From Stenotrophomonas maltophilia (GTDB lineage Bacteria > Pseudomonadota > Gammaproteobacteria > Xanthomonadales > Xanthomonadaceae): a stretch of 52,203 nucleotides of DNA. The DNA is taken from contig NZ_RAUX01000042.1 in the NCBI RefSeq assembly GCF_013464485.1, positions 8,361 to 60,563 of the forward strand, read 5' to 3'. Positions 20,988 to 29,578 of this stretch are shown here, piece after piece. Positions within the stretch are counted from its first letter, which is position 1, and the number at the start of each line of letters is the position of its first letter. The notes below the pieces were generated by a model. That model ran no database searches. It saw nothing but the letters and a program-made list of their open reading frames with translations, and had not been told where the DNA came from. Both the position numbers and the translations under genes were made by a program.

Positions 20988-22010
20988 GTGGATACGCCTC
21001 TGAAACAGCGTCTGATTGGTGCCATCGTGCTGGTGGCACTGGCCGTGATCTTCCTGCCGATGCTGGTCAAGGGACCCGCACCGGACAGCGGCGTCGCCAA
21101 TGTGCCGATCGCTGCGCCGGACGCGCCGGCCGACGGCCAGTTCGAAACCCGTGAGCTGCCGCTGGTTGCCCCGGCCGGCGGTGCCACCGGCCTGCAGACC
21201 GGCCAGGCCAGGCCGCTGCAGGAGGCGGCCTCGCCCGCCACCCCGCCAACCGTGGACACCTCGCCAGCAGTCGCCGCCGGCAACTTTGCGGTCACCTTCG
21301 GGGCCTACGGCAGCAAGGCCGACGCTGATGCGGTGATTGCTTACCTGAAACGCTCGCAGCTGCCGGGCTTCGCCGAAACGACCACCATCAACGGCCGCCA
21401 GGCTTGGCGGGTGCGCGTCGGGCCGTATGCCGACCGTGCCCAGGCCGAGGCAGCCCGCCTGCAGGCGGTGAAGATCCGTGCCGATGTGAAGGCAGAAGTC
21501 ATCACTCTGGATGCGGCAACCGGCAGTAGCGCTCCGGTCACGGCCACCCCTGCGCCGGCCACGCCGAGCGCCAGCACCCCTTCCGCTGCTACCGCACCGT
21601 CGGCCAGCGGCAACCCGGTGCGCAGTGAAAGCCTGCCGCCAAGTACCCCGACCGCAACGACCACCCCGGCCACCAAGCCGGAGCCGCCGAAGCCGGCACC
21701 GAAGCCCGAAGCGCCGAAGCCGGACGCTGCCGCCAACAAGCCTGCGACGGCTCCGGCCACGCCGGCCGCCAGTGGTGTCGGCTTCGCTGTGCAGCTGGGT
21801 GCGTTCGGTCAGTCCAACGATGCCAACGCCCTGCGCGACAAGGTCCGTGCTGCCGGTTTCAGCGCATTCGTCGAGCAGGTGCGCACCGACAAGGGCACCC
21901 TGCATCGCGTCCGCGTCGGGCCGGTGGCCAACCGCGCCGATGCCGAGCAGCTGAAGGCGCAGGTTGCCGCCAAGGTCGGCGTGGCCGGCATGGTCCGACC
22001 GCACCCGTGA
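20988..22010 (+). CDS. dedD: DedD-like protein with two SPOR domains
   Basis: A 340-residue inner-membrane-anchored cell-division protein. Residues about 8-28 (LIGAIVLVALAVIFLPMLV) are one membrane helix with a short cytoplasmic start. A Pro/Ala linker is followed by a first SPOR domain (about 98-168, FAVTFGAYGSKADADAVIAY) and a second (about 265-338, FAVQLGAFGQSNDANALRDK); SPOR domains bind glycan strands bare of stem peptides at the division septum. E. coli DedD has one SPOR domain, so the doubling is notable. The linker between them is low complexity (PEPPKPAPKPEAPKP). Start GTG 20988. Confidence 0.85.
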   Translation: MDTPLKQRLIGAIVLVALAVIFLPMLVKGPAPDSGVANVPIAAPDAPADGQFETRELPLVAPAGGATGLQTGQARPLQEAASPATPPTVDTSPAVAAGNFAVTFGAYGSKADADAVIAYLKRSQLPGFAETTTINGRQAWRVRVGPYADRAQAEAARLQAVKIRADVKAEVITLDAATGSSAPVTATPAPATPSASTPSAATAPSASGNPVRSESLPPSTPTATTTPATKPEPPKPAPKPEAPKPDAAANKPATAPATPAASGVGFAVQLGAFGQSNDANALRDKVRAAGFSAFVEQVRTDKGTLHRVRVGPVANRADAEQLKAQVAAKVGVAGMVRPHP

Positions 22011-22053
22011 TCCGACGTGTTGCCCGCCGCATTCATTGGCAGGAGCGGGCCGC

Positions 22054-22815
22054 GTGATCGACATCGTGCTGGGCGTGCTGATCGGCGCCTCCGTGCTGTT
22101 CGGTTTCATCCGTGGCTTCGTGGGAACGGTGGTTGCCCTGGTGTCGTGGCTGCTGGCCGGCTGGATGGCCTTCACCTTCGGTAACGAGGCCTCGCACTGG
22201 TGGGCCGCACCGCAGCCGCCCGGCACCGGCCATTACCTGGCCGGATATCTCGGCGTCTTCGTTCTGACCGTCGTGGTGGTCGGGTTGGCCGGGCTTCTGC
22301 TGAAAGCTGCGATCAAGCTCACCCTGCTGGGCGGCGTCGACCGGCTGTTGGGCGGCACCCTGGGCCTGGTGCGCGGGGTGTTCTTCGCCTGCATCCTGCT
22401 GCTGCTGGCCGGGTTCACCGCGCTGCCGGGAGAACCGGCCTGGCAGCAGTCGCAGCTGCGGCCGCTGCTGCAGCCGGCGGTGTCGTGGATGCAGGCCCAG
22501 CTGCCGCACCTGGACAACGTGCTGCCGCAGGCGCTGCCTCTGGAGGCCCTGCTGCCCGAGCGCCTGCCCTTGCCTCTGGACGAGATCACCCCATCTTCGC
22601 AGCAGGTGTTGGGCAAGCCGGCGGCGACAGGCGATAATGGTGTCCTCAACCAGGTAGTGGCGGGCGGCGGATGGCCGCGGCCCGTGGAGATGGAGCAGGA
22701 GCCCGAACGGGCCTCCACACTGCCCAGCAACATCGAGCCGGCGCCTGTGCGTCCGGCCCGGCCCGCGCCAGCCGCGGACGGAATCCACGGCCAGAGACGG
22801 CCACCTTCCCTGTAA
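22054..22815 (+). CDS. cvpA: CvpA family membrane protein
   Basis: A 253-residue inner-membrane protein with four predicted helices in residues 1-130 (IDIVLGVLIGASVLFGFIRG, FVGTVVALVSWLLAGWMAF, YLGVFVLTVVVVGLAGLL, VRGVFFACILLLLAGFTAL). This is the CvpA core, and FIRGFVGTVVALVSW is its signature. The C-terminal 100 residues are a Pro-rich cytoplasmic or periplasmic tail longer than in E. coli CvpA (162 residues). Named for colicin V production; its role is in envelope homeostasis. Start GTG 22054 with AGGAG at 22041-22045. purF follows after 30 bases, the conserved partner. Confidence 0.88.
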   Translation: MIDIVLGVLIGASVLFGFIRGFVGTVVALVSWLLAGWMAFTFGNEASHWWAAPQPPGTGHYLAGYLGVFVLTVVVVGLAGLLLKAAIKLTLLGGVDRLLGGTLGLVRGVFFACILLLLAGFTALPGEPAWQQSQLRPLLQPAVSWMQAQLPHLDNVLPQALPLEALLPERLPLPLDEITPSSQQVLGKPAATGDNGVLNQVVAGGGWPRPVEMEQEPERASTLPSNIEPAPVRPARPAPAADGIHGQRRPPSL

Positions 22816-22845
22816 CTGGGCACAGCCCAGCGGAGACATCGCACC

Positions 22846-24312
22846 ATGTGTGGCATCGTCGGAATCGTCGGCAACCAGAACGTCGCCGGGCAGTTGTATG
22901 ACGGCTTGACCGTCCTCCAGCACCGTGGCCAGGACGCGGCGGGCATCGCCACCGCCAACGGCAGCCGCCTGCGCGTGCAGAAGGCCACCGGCCTGGTCCG
23001 CGATGTGTTCGATGCCCGCACCATGTCCACTCTGGAAGGCAGCGTCGGCATCGCCCATGTGCGTTATCCGACCGCGGGTTCGGAAGGCATGGACGAGGCG
23101 CAGCCGTTCTACGTCAACTCGCCATATGGCATTGCGCTGGCGCACAACGGCAACCTGATCAACACCGAGGCGCTGCGCCAGCAGGTGTTCGAGCAGGACC
23201 GCCGCAACGTCAACACCGATTCGGACAGCGAAGTGCTGCTGAACGTGTTCGCCTACGAACTGGAGCAGCAGCGCCAGCTCAGCCCGGAAGCGGCCATCCG
23301 TGCGGTGGCCGGCGTGCACCGCCGCTGCAAGGGCGGCTATGCGGTGGTCAGCGTGGTGCTGGGCCTGGGCCTGGTCGCCTTCCGCGACCCGCACGGCATC
23401 CGTCCGCTGGTGCTGGGCAAGCGCAGCCATGCCGAAGGGGACGAGTACATCGTGGCCTCCGAGTCGGCCGCGCTGGACGTGCTGGGCTTCCAGCGCGTGC
23501 GTGACGTGCAGCCGGGCGAAGCGCTGGTGATCACCGCGCGCGGCGAACTGTTCTCCGAGATCTGCGCCGAACCCGCCGAGCACACCCCGTGCATCTTCGA
23601 GTACGTGTACTTCGCGCGTCCGGATTCGATGATCGACAACGTCTCGGTGCACAAGGCGCGCATGCGCATGGGCATCAAGCTGGGCGAGAAGATCCTGCGC
23701 CTGCGCCCGGACCACGACATCGACACCATCATCCCGATCCCGGACACCTCGCGCGATGCCGCGCTGGAGATCTCCAACGTGCTCGGGGTGAAGTACCGCG
23801 AGGGCTTCATCAAGAACCGCTACATCGGCCGCACCTTCATCATGCCGGGACAGGGCGAACGCGTGAAGTCGGTGCGTCGCAAGCTCAACCCGATCCACCT
23901 GGAGTTCCGCAACCGCGTGGTGCTGCTGGTGGACGACTCGATCGTACGTGGCACCACCAGCCAGCAGATCGTGCAGATGGCGCGTGATGCGGGCGCACGC
24001 AAGGTCTACCTGGCCAGCGCCGCGCCGCCGGTGCGCTATCCGAACATCTACGGCATCGACATGCCGGCTGCCGAAGAGCTGGTCGCGCACAACCGTACCG
24101 TGGAAGAGATCGAAGCCCACCTGGGCTGCGACTGGCTGATCTACCAGGACCTGGAAGACATGGAAGCGGCAGTGAGCGAGGGCAACCCGGCACTCCGCGG
24201 CTTCGACTCGTCCTGCTTCAACGGTCACTATCCGACCGGCATCGAACCGGGCTACTTCGAGCGCATCCAGCAGCTGCGTTCGGACGATGCCAAGCACAAG
24301 CGCCGCGCCTGA
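22846..24312 (+). CDS. purF: Amidophosphoribosyltransferase
   Basis: First committed step of purine synthesis: PRPP plus glutamine to phosphoribosylamine. 488 residues. After removal of Met, Cys2 (MCGIVGI) is the N-terminal nucleophile of the glutaminase domain. [11 protein letters not shown] and ALAHNGNL follow, and the phosphoribosyltransferase domain carries the PRPP loop [14 protein letters not shown] at about 362-375. There are no cysteines arranged as in the 4Fe-4S type, so this is the E. coli-like enzyme. It ends two codons before the DUF455 gene and forms a unit with cvpA. Confidence 0.96.
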   Translation: MCGIVGIVGNQNVAGQLYDGLTVLQHRGQDAAGIATANGSRLRVQKATGLVRDVFDARTMSTLEGSVGIAHVRYPTAGSEGMDEAQPFYVNSPYGIALAHNGNLINTEALRQQVFEQDRRNVNTDSDSEVLLNVFAYELEQQRQLSPEAAIRAVAGVHRRCKGGYAVVSVVLGLGLVAFRDPHGIRPLVLGKRSHAEGDEYIVASESAALDVLGFQRVRDVQPGEALVITARGELFSEICAEPAEHTPCIFEYVYFARPDSMIDNVSVHKARMRMGIKLGEKILRLRPDHDIDTIIPIPDTSRDAALEISNVLGVKYREGFIKNRYIGRTFIMPGQGERVKSVRRKLNPIHLEFRNRVVLLVDDSIVRGTTSQQIVQMARDAGARKVYLASAAPPVRYPNIYGIDMPAAEELVAHNRTVEEIEAHLGCDWLIYQDLEDMEAAVSEGNPALRGFDSSCFNGHYPTGIEPGYFERIQQLRSDDAKHKRRA

Positions 24313-24321
24313 GGATCAGGC

Positions 24322-25146
24322 GTGGTTGAGGTGCCCGACGTTGGAGGCGATCTGCTGCGTGCTGCGCAGCAGTGCCTGGCCGAAGCCGATCCACTGCGCA
24401 AGGTTGCGCTGACCCAGGCCTACGCCGCCGCGTTCCGTGCCGGCCGCTTGAAGGTGGCGGCCGAAGCGCCTGGCCCGGAGCCGATCCGCATGCCTGGCCG
24501 TCCGGCGCAGCTGATGCTGGTGCACCCACGCGAAGTGCCGCGGCGCGGGCTGGGCGGTGTGGAAGGGCGGGCCGCCTTCATCCATGCCATCGCCCATATC
24601 GAGCTCAACGCGATCGACCTGGCCTGGGATGCGGTGTACCGCTTCCGCGGATTGCCGCCGGCGTTCCATGCCGACTGGGTCAGCTGTGCCGACGACGAGT
24701 CCCGGCACTTCATGCTGCTGCGCGAGCGGCTGCGCGTGCACGGTCACGACTACGCCGACTTCCCCGCCCACAATGGCCTGTGGGAGATGTGCGAGAAGAC
24801 CGCGCATGATGGCCTCGCGCGCATGGCACTGGTCCCGCGCGTGCTTGAAGCGCGTGGCCTGGACGTGACCCCGGGCATGATCGAAAAGCTGCGCAATGTT
24901 GGCGATGGCGAAACTGCGGATGTGCTGGAAGTGATCCTGCGCGAGGAAGTGGCGCACGTTGCTGCCGGTTCGCGCTGGTACCGCTGGTACTGCGATCGCG
25001 CCGGTGTCGAGCCGCGCGCACGCTTCAAGCAGCTGCTGGTGGAATATGCCGGCGGCTACCTGCACGGACCGTTCAACATGGAAGCGCGCCTGCTGGCCGG
25101 GTTCGACGCGGATGAGCTGGCCAACCTGGTCGAGCAGGCCGGCTGA
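24322..25146 (+). CDS. DUF455 ferritin-like domain protein
   Basis: A 274-residue protein of the DUF455 family, a four-helix ferritin-like fold expected to bind two metal ions. Ligand motifs: HIELNAIDLAWDA (about 93-105), CADDESRHFML, and VILREEVAHVAAG (about 202-214). Function is unknown; the fold suggests an oxidase or oxygenase, as in MiaE, to which it is only distantly similar. Start GTG 24322 with GAGGATCAGG just upstream, overlapping the purF stop region, so it is translated from the purF transcript. Its stop codon TGA is the first three bases of the perfect inverted repeat at 25144-25214. Confidence 0.85.
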   Translation: MVEVPDVGGDLLRAAQQCLAEADPLRKVALTQAYAAAFRAGRLKVAAEAPGPEPIRMPGRPAQLMLVHPREVPRRGLGGVEGRAAFIHAIAHIELNAIDLAWDAVYRFRGLPPAFHADWVSCADDESRHFMLLRERLRVHGHDYADFPAHNGLWEMCEKTAHDGLARMALVPRVLEARGLDVTPGMIEKLRNVGDGETADVLEVILREEVAHVAAGSRWYRWYCDRAGVEPRARFKQLLVEYAGGYLHGPFNMEARLLAGFDADELANLVEQAG

Positions 25147-25214
25147 AAAAGGGGACGGAGGGGATTAAGTCGTTTGTGCCACAAACGACTTAATCCCCTC
25201 CGTCCCCTTTTTCA
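25144..25214. repeat. Perfect 34-bp inverted repeat / bidirectional terminator
   Basis: Left arm 25144-25177, loop GCC, right arm 25181-25214, with no mismatch. The outer ends are TGAAAAAGGGGACGG and its complement, so A5 and T5 runs flank the stem. The first three bases are the TGA stop of the DUF455 gene and the last three are the stop of the convergent DUF2235 gene. A strong terminator for both; the GGGGACGGAGG core looks like a dispersed REP-type sequence. Confidence 0.92.
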
Positions 25215-26669
25215 CGCGTTCGGCAGCACCACGCGCTTGCCGTCCACGGTGGGCCGGTTGATGTAGAACAATCCCGGCCCTGGACGGTAGGGCAGTTCGC
25301 TGACGCCGGCATCGGCGGCGTAGGTCAGCGCGGTATCTCCCAGTGCATCGAAATTCCAATGCGCGGACTGCATCAGGTAACGCCGCCGCAGCAGCGCCTC
25401 CTGTGTCTGGGTCAGCGCCTGCCCAGAGACCAGGCGCCGGGCGATCGGTTGCAGGGCGGAGGGCAGTTCCCAATCCGGCATGTCGGCGGCGTTGGCCCGC
25501 CATCGCACGCCAGCATCGATCGCATGCTGCTGCATCACCTGCAGTGCGATCAGCTGATAGCGCCAGTCGATGCGTCGGCGCAGCACCACCGCAGCGGTGA
25601 CATACAGCACCGGTGACAGCAGCACGCTTCGGCTGCCGGCACGTCGCTGCTGCTGCCATTGGTGCCAGACGTCAACCCAGATTTCTTTCCCGCTCGCGCC
25701 AAGCTGCTGCCGCCAGCGTTCGGCATCGGCCTGTGTCTCGGCGTAGGCGGTGGTGGACTGCAGCAGCGCCAGCGGTGGAACCTGGTAGTCGGCAACAGAC
25801 GGGCGGCGCAACAGCTGTCGGCGCGGGCGGCTGAGCAGCTTGGGGCCTTCTTCCAACTGGTTGTAGCCGCCACCGATGTTGGCGTGCACGCCTGGCAGGA
25901 CGATCTCGGTGAACGGCGGTGCCACACTGGTCAGAGGATAGTGCTGGCGATGTTCGTCACGGGCCGTGAGCTGCACAACGTGTGCAGCGATACCGCTTCG
26001 CAGGGCGAGCTGTGGTTGCTCATCGGCGCGGCCACCATTGACCGCGACCACGGTGTCGAACAAGCCGATGAAGCGCAGGGCCTGCGTGACGGGCGCGAAG
26101 TCCGTGGTAAACCCGAGACCCGATGCCTGCAGCAACTGGCGCCAGCGCGCGCCGCTCCAGGCCTGCAGCTGGTTGGCGATATCACGTGCCGCAGCGGCGC
26201 CACGCGAATAGCCGAACACATCCAGCTGCACGCGGCGCAGTGGTTGCCGCCAGTGCGCGGACAGTTCCGCCAGTGCAGCTGGCAGAAGCACCTGCAGCGC
26301 GCGTTGCACCTTCGCATGCACGCCGCTGGCGCCGATGCCGAAGGCCAGCCCGATCAGGTCATCGTCGGCATCATCGCGGGTACCGACGCCTTCAACATAG
26401 ATCGATAGCGAGGGCGTGGCCGTCGCATCGCGGCGGCTGTCCGGGTACAGCTGCTGCAGGCGGGCGATGTTGGTCAGCCCGTTGTCGTAACTGCTGGTCA
26501 ACCGGCTCTGATAGGTCGAATCGTCATCCGCACGCAGCTGGGCCGGGCGCGGCTGTGGATCCTGTGGGCGACCGCGCGCAAGGTTGTGGGCGTTGTTGCG
26601 GGTGCCATCGAAGAACAGGCCGATCCGCAGCAAGCCGACATCTTCGTCCGTGTCCTGCGATGGTGCCAT
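25212..26669 (-). CDS. DUF2235 (Tle1-type phospholipase-like) protein
   Basis: A 485-residue protein of the DUF2235 group, the catalytic fold of T6SS Tle1-type phospholipase effectors. LRIGLFFDGTRNN opens the domain, SIYVEGVGTR follows, and GYSRGAAAARD at about 165-175 is the GxSxG nucleophile elbow. VLPGVHANIGGGY holds the probable Asp/His part. There is no signal peptide. No T6SS gene, PAAR, VgrG or immunity-like partner is nearby, so a role as a housekeeping lipase/esterase is equally possible. ATG 26669 is used because GGGGA lies six bases upstream; the frame begins at 26696 with GTG. It is convergent with the DUF455 gene. Confidence 0.8.
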   Translation of the reverse strand: MAPSQDTDEDVGLLRIGLFFDGTRNNAHNLARGRPQDPQPRPAQLRADDDSTYQSRLTSSYDNGLTNIARLQQLYPDSRRDATATPSLSIYVEGVGTRDDADDDLIGLAFGIGASGVHAKVQRALQVLLPAALAELSAHWRQPLRRVQLDVFGYSRGAAAARDIANQLQAWSGARWRQLLQASGLGFTTDFAPVTQALRFIGLFDTVVAVNGGRADEQPQLALRSGIAAHVVQLTARDEHRQHYPLTSVAPPFTEIVLPGVHANIGGGYNQLEEGPKLLSRPRRQLLRRPSVADYQVPPLALLQSTTAYAETQADAERWRQQLGASGKEIWVDVWHQWQQQRRAGSRSVLLSPVLYVTAAVVLRRRIDWRYQLIALQVMQQHAIDAGVRWRANAADMPDWELPSALQPIARRLVSGQALTQTQEALLRRRYLMQSAHWNFDALGDTALTYAADAGVSELPYRPGPGLFYINRPTVDGKRVVLPNA

Positions 26670-26750
26670 GTGCATTCCCCGTCGTGGCTGTGTCACGGTA
26701 GCGCGAAAGCGGTGTATTGGCGACGTGTAGTGACGCTTTTGACCTTACTT

Positions 26751-26764
26751 AACGCAGATGCGTT
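26751..26764. promoter_or_regulatory. Possible operator AACGCA-GA-TGCGTT
   Basis: A perfect 6-2-6 palindrome in the divergent space between the DUF2235 gene and the secreted protease. A protein-binding site is plausible from position and symmetry only. Confidence 0.3.
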
Positions 26765-26894
26765 CGATCACAGTTCCTGATTTTCATTTCCATCTTCTAT
26801 TGAATTCACACGACCCGCGCAGGCCATATGGCCAAACCCGGCAGACCCGGGCGTGCTGCATCAACGCTGTTCACATCATTCAAGGAGCGACGCA

Positions 26895-28148
26895 ATGTTG
26901 TCCAGATCGATTGGCAAAGCGGCAGGTGGCCTGGTGTTGGGTTTGTCGGTGGCAGCGGCCGCGCATGCGGCACCGCTGTTCCAACCTGTAACGGTCATCA
27001 GCCGGGCATCGGCCAACAGTGAGCCCGCGTTGGGCAAGCTGCTGGCAACCCCGTCCACTGCGACGGTGCAGGAAGTGCGTGTCGATGCCGCTGCCACCGC
27101 GCAGCCGCAGCTGGAATTTGAACTGCTTGGTCAGCGCGTGCAGGCCGTGCGCAGCAAGGTCGAGGCGCTGCCCGATGGCGGCAGCATCTGGTACGGCCAG
27201 TTCCGCTCGCCGTCTGACAAGCTGACCGCCACTGCCGCCCAGGGCCAGGGCGATCCGGGCAATTCGGTGATCCTGGTGCGTTCGGGCGCAACCATCACCG
27301 GTTCGATCCGCAAGGACGGCAAGCTGTATCGCCTGCGCCCGCTGGGCAACCGCCACGTGCTGGTCGAGGTCGATGAATCGCGGATGCCGGCCGATCACCC
27401 GGCCGATTACAACCAGTTGCCAAAGATCCCGATGGGCGACAACGATCGCATCGGAACCGCGCAGGCCTCATCCGGTACGCCGGCCACCATCCGCGTGCTG
27501 GTCGTGGCGACCAATGCTGCCGTCACGGCCTATGGCGGCAACATGCAGTCGCTGGTGCAGTTGGCGGTGGCGGAATCCAACCAGGGCTACACCAACAGCA
27601 ATGTCGGCCTCACCCTGCAGCTGGCCGGGTACGAGACCACCAGCTACACCGAATCCGGCAACTTCACCACGGATCTGACCCGGTTCCGCAACACCAGCGA
27701 CGGCTACATGGACAGCATCCATACCAGCCGCAACAACACCGCCGCCGACGTCGGCGTGCTGTTGATCAACAACGCCGCGTACTGCGGCCTGGCATCGGGC
27801 ATCGGCTCGACGGCCTCGACCGCGTTCGCGGCGGTGTACTGGGACTGCGCGACCGGCTATTACTCGTTCGCACACGAGATCGGTCACCTGCAGAGTGCGC
27901 GGCATGACATCGCCACCGACCCGAGCACATCGCCGTATGCGTATGGCCACGGCTACCGCTATGAACCGTCCAGCGGTACCGGTTGGCGCACGATCATGGC
28001 CTACAACTGCACCCGCAGCTGCCCGCGCCTGAACTACTGGTCCAATCCGAACATCAGCTACAACGGCATCCCGATGGGCAATGCCAGTACCGCCGACAAC
28101 CAGCGCGTGCTGGTCAACACGAAGCACACGATCGCGGCGTTCCGCTGA
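26895..28148 (+). CDS. Secreted reprolysin-like zinc metalloprotease
   Basis: A 417-residue exported protease. Signal peptide 1-25 (VLGLSVAAAAHA), a pro-region (about 26-205) and a metzincin catalytic domain (about 210-417). The zinc site is HEIGHLQSARHD with His327, His331 and His337 and Glu328 as catalytic base; the usual metzincin Gly at position 8 is Ser334. TIMAYNC at about 375 is the Met-turn. The closest families are M12-like bacterial proteases and peptidyl-Asp metalloendopeptidase (M72); cleavage preference is unknown. AAGGAG at 26882-26887 fixes ATG 26895. Likely an extracellular virulence or nutrition enzyme. Confidence 0.87.
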   Translation: MLSRSIGKAAGGLVLGLSVAAAAHAAPLFQPVTVISRASANSEPALGKLLATPSTATVQEVRVDAAATAQPQLEFELLGQRVQAVRSKVEALPDGGSIWYGQFRSPSDKLTATAAQGQGDPGNSVILVRSGATITGSIRKDGKLYRLRPLGNRHVLVEVDESRMPADHPADYNQLPKIPMGDNDRIGTAQASSGTPATIRVLVVATNAAVTAYGGNMQSLVQLAVAESNQGYTNSNVGLTLQLAGYETTSYTESGNFTTDLTRFRNTSDGYMDSIHTSRNNTAADVGVLLINNAAYCGLASGIGSTASTAFAAVYWDCATGYYSFAHEIGHLQSARHDIATDPSTSPYAYGHGYRYEPSSGTGWRTIMAYNCTRSCPRLNYWSNPNISYNGIPMGNASTADNQRVLVNTKHTIAAFR

Positions 28149-28153
28149 GGCCA

Positions 28154-28221
28154 GGCGCCGACCAGGGTCGGCGTCTACCTGGGGCGTGCACCTCCCCAGG
28201 TAGATGCCAACCTTGGTTGGA
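28154..28221. repeat. Inverted pair of GTAG-type palindromes
   Basis: CGCCGACC-AGG-GTCGGCG ending CTAC (to 28178) faces GTAGATGCCAACC (from 28200), joined by a CTACCTGGGG/CCCCAGGTAG hairpin (28175-28203). It fills the gap between the convergent protease and lpxH genes and probably stops both transcripts. Confidence 0.75.
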
Positions 28222-28233
28222 CCCTGCGATCGG

Positions 28234-28980
28234 TCATTCGCGGGCGAGGGTATCCAGCGACCAGCCGCTGGCGTCCACGCGCAGTACCGACCCCTGTTCG
28301 TACCAGTCACCCAGCACGATGCGGGTACAGGGACGACCGCCGGCCTGCAGTGTGTGCACGGCCGGACGATGGGTGTGGCCATGGATCATGGTGTCCACGC
28401 CGTGACGCACGAAGGTGGCATCGACTTCGGCCGGGGCCACGTCGGTGACGGTCTCGAACTGTGCCCGGTCGCCCTGCTTCATTTCCGACTGGCGTGCCTG
28501 GCTCGCTTCACGTGCCTTCTGCGCAAACGCGATGCGCGCGGCCAGTGGCTGCGACAGGAACTGGGCCTGGAACGCCGGGTCACGCGTCTGTGCGCGGAAC
28601 TGCTGGTAGGGAATGTCGTCGGTGCACAACAGGTCACCGTGCTGCAGCAGCACGGGGCGACCATACAGCTCGATCATGCAGGGGTCGGGCAGGATGCGCA
28701 GGCCGGCGCGGCGCGCGTAGTCCTCGCCGAGCAGGAAGTCGCGGTTGCCGCGGATGAAGTACACCGGCACGCCGCTGTCGGACAGTACCTTCAGTGCATC
28801 GGCCACCGCATCGGCGGCGGGCGAGGGGGTGTCGTCGCCGATCCAGGCTTCGAACAGGTCGCCGAGGATGTACAGCGCATCGGCGCCGGGTGCCTGCTCA
28901 CGCAGGAAGCGCAGGAACAGGTCGGTGATCTCTGGACGGCTGGGGTCCAGGTGCAGGTCGGAAATGAACAGCGTGGTCAT
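28234..28980 (-). CDS. lpxH: UDP-2,3-diacylglucosamine diphosphatase
   Basis: Makes 2,3-diacylglucosamine-1-phosphate (lipid X) for lipid A at the inner membrane. A calcineurin-like manganese phosphatase of 248 residues (E. coli 240). Seen: SDLHLD (Asp8, His10), ILGDLFEAW, the GNRDF motif at about 77-81, [12 protein letters not shown] and GHTHRPAVH near residue 200, which together give all metal ligands. The ATG at 28980 begins the family motif. The PAP2 gene starts upstream on the same strand but with a 58-base gap, so shared transcription is possible. Confidence 0.94.
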   Translation of the reverse strand: MTTLFISDLHLDPSRPEITDLFLRFLREQAPGADALYILGDLFEAWIGDDTPSPAADAVADALKVLSDSGVPVYFIRGNRDFLLGEDYARRAGLRILPDPCMIELYGRPVLLQHGDLLCTDDIPYQQFRAQTRDPAFQAQFLSQPLAARIAFAQKAREASQARQSEMKQGDRAQFETVTDVAPAEVDATFVRHGVDTMIHGHTHRPAVHTLQAGGRPCTRIVLGDWYEQGSVLRVDASGWSLDTLARE

Positions 28981-29038
28981 GCCTGCATTCTAGGCCATCA
29001 ACGATGACGGCAGCGCCGGCCATGCCCGGCGGCGGTCG

Positions 29039-29578
29039 TCACACCGGCAGCGGCAACCAGGCCAGGCTGGCCGAGGCCAGCCCGATGGCGATGCCGGTGG
29101 CGGCAAGCACGTCGGACGGGTAATGCAGGCCGAGGACCACCCGCGACAGCGCGACGCCGAGCGTGAAGGGCACCAGCAGCGGTGCCAGCCATGGATAGTA
29201 GGCAAGCGCGACAATGGTGAACGATACCGCGTGCAGGGTATGGCCCGAAGGGAAGCTGAATTCATCCAGTGGCGCCACCCAGGCACGGATACGCAGATCG
29301 GCCGCATAGGGCCTGGGGCGCCGCGTCCAGCGCTTGAGCCCCTTGTACAGCAGCAATGCAGCCAGGCCGGTCGCGGCCATGTGCACCGATGCGCGCAGGC
29401 CGTCGAAACCGTCGATCACCACCAGCACGCCCATCAGCACGTACCAGAACACGCCATCGCCGAGACGGCTGATGACCGAGAACAGGCGACGCACGCGGCG
29501 GCGGCGGCAATAGTGATTGGCCCGGCGGCAGAGCCGCGCCTCACGGCCAGCCAGCAGCTCAAGCGGCGTGGTGCGCAT
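29039..29578 (-). CDS. PAP2 family membrane phosphatase
   Basis: A 179-residue inner-membrane lipid phosphatase-like protein. The three PAP2 motifs are present: KRWTRRPRP (about 82-90), PSGH (about 110-113) and SRVVLGLHYPSDV (about 144-156), with membrane helices around them. Substrates in this family are phosphatidic acid, undecaprenyl diphosphate or phosphatidylglycerol phosphate. The start at 29578 lies 20 bases inside the glycosyltransferase gene, so translation is coupled. The pairing suggests a glycolipid or lipid-carrier role. Confidence 0.88.
   Translation of the reverse strand: MRTTPLELLAGREARLCRRANHYCRRRRVRRLFSVISRLGDGVFWYVLMGVLVVIDGFDGLRASVHMAATGLAALLLYKGLKRWTRRPRPYAADLRIRAWVAPLDEFSFPSGHTLHAVSFTIVALAYYPWLAPLLVPFTLGVALSRVVLGLHYPSDVLAATGIAIGLASASLAWLPLPV

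Noticed and set aside
24322-25146. MiaE tRNA hydroxylase
   Set aside because: The fold is ferritin-like but the motifs HIELNAIDLAWDA and CADDESRHF fit DUF455 better.
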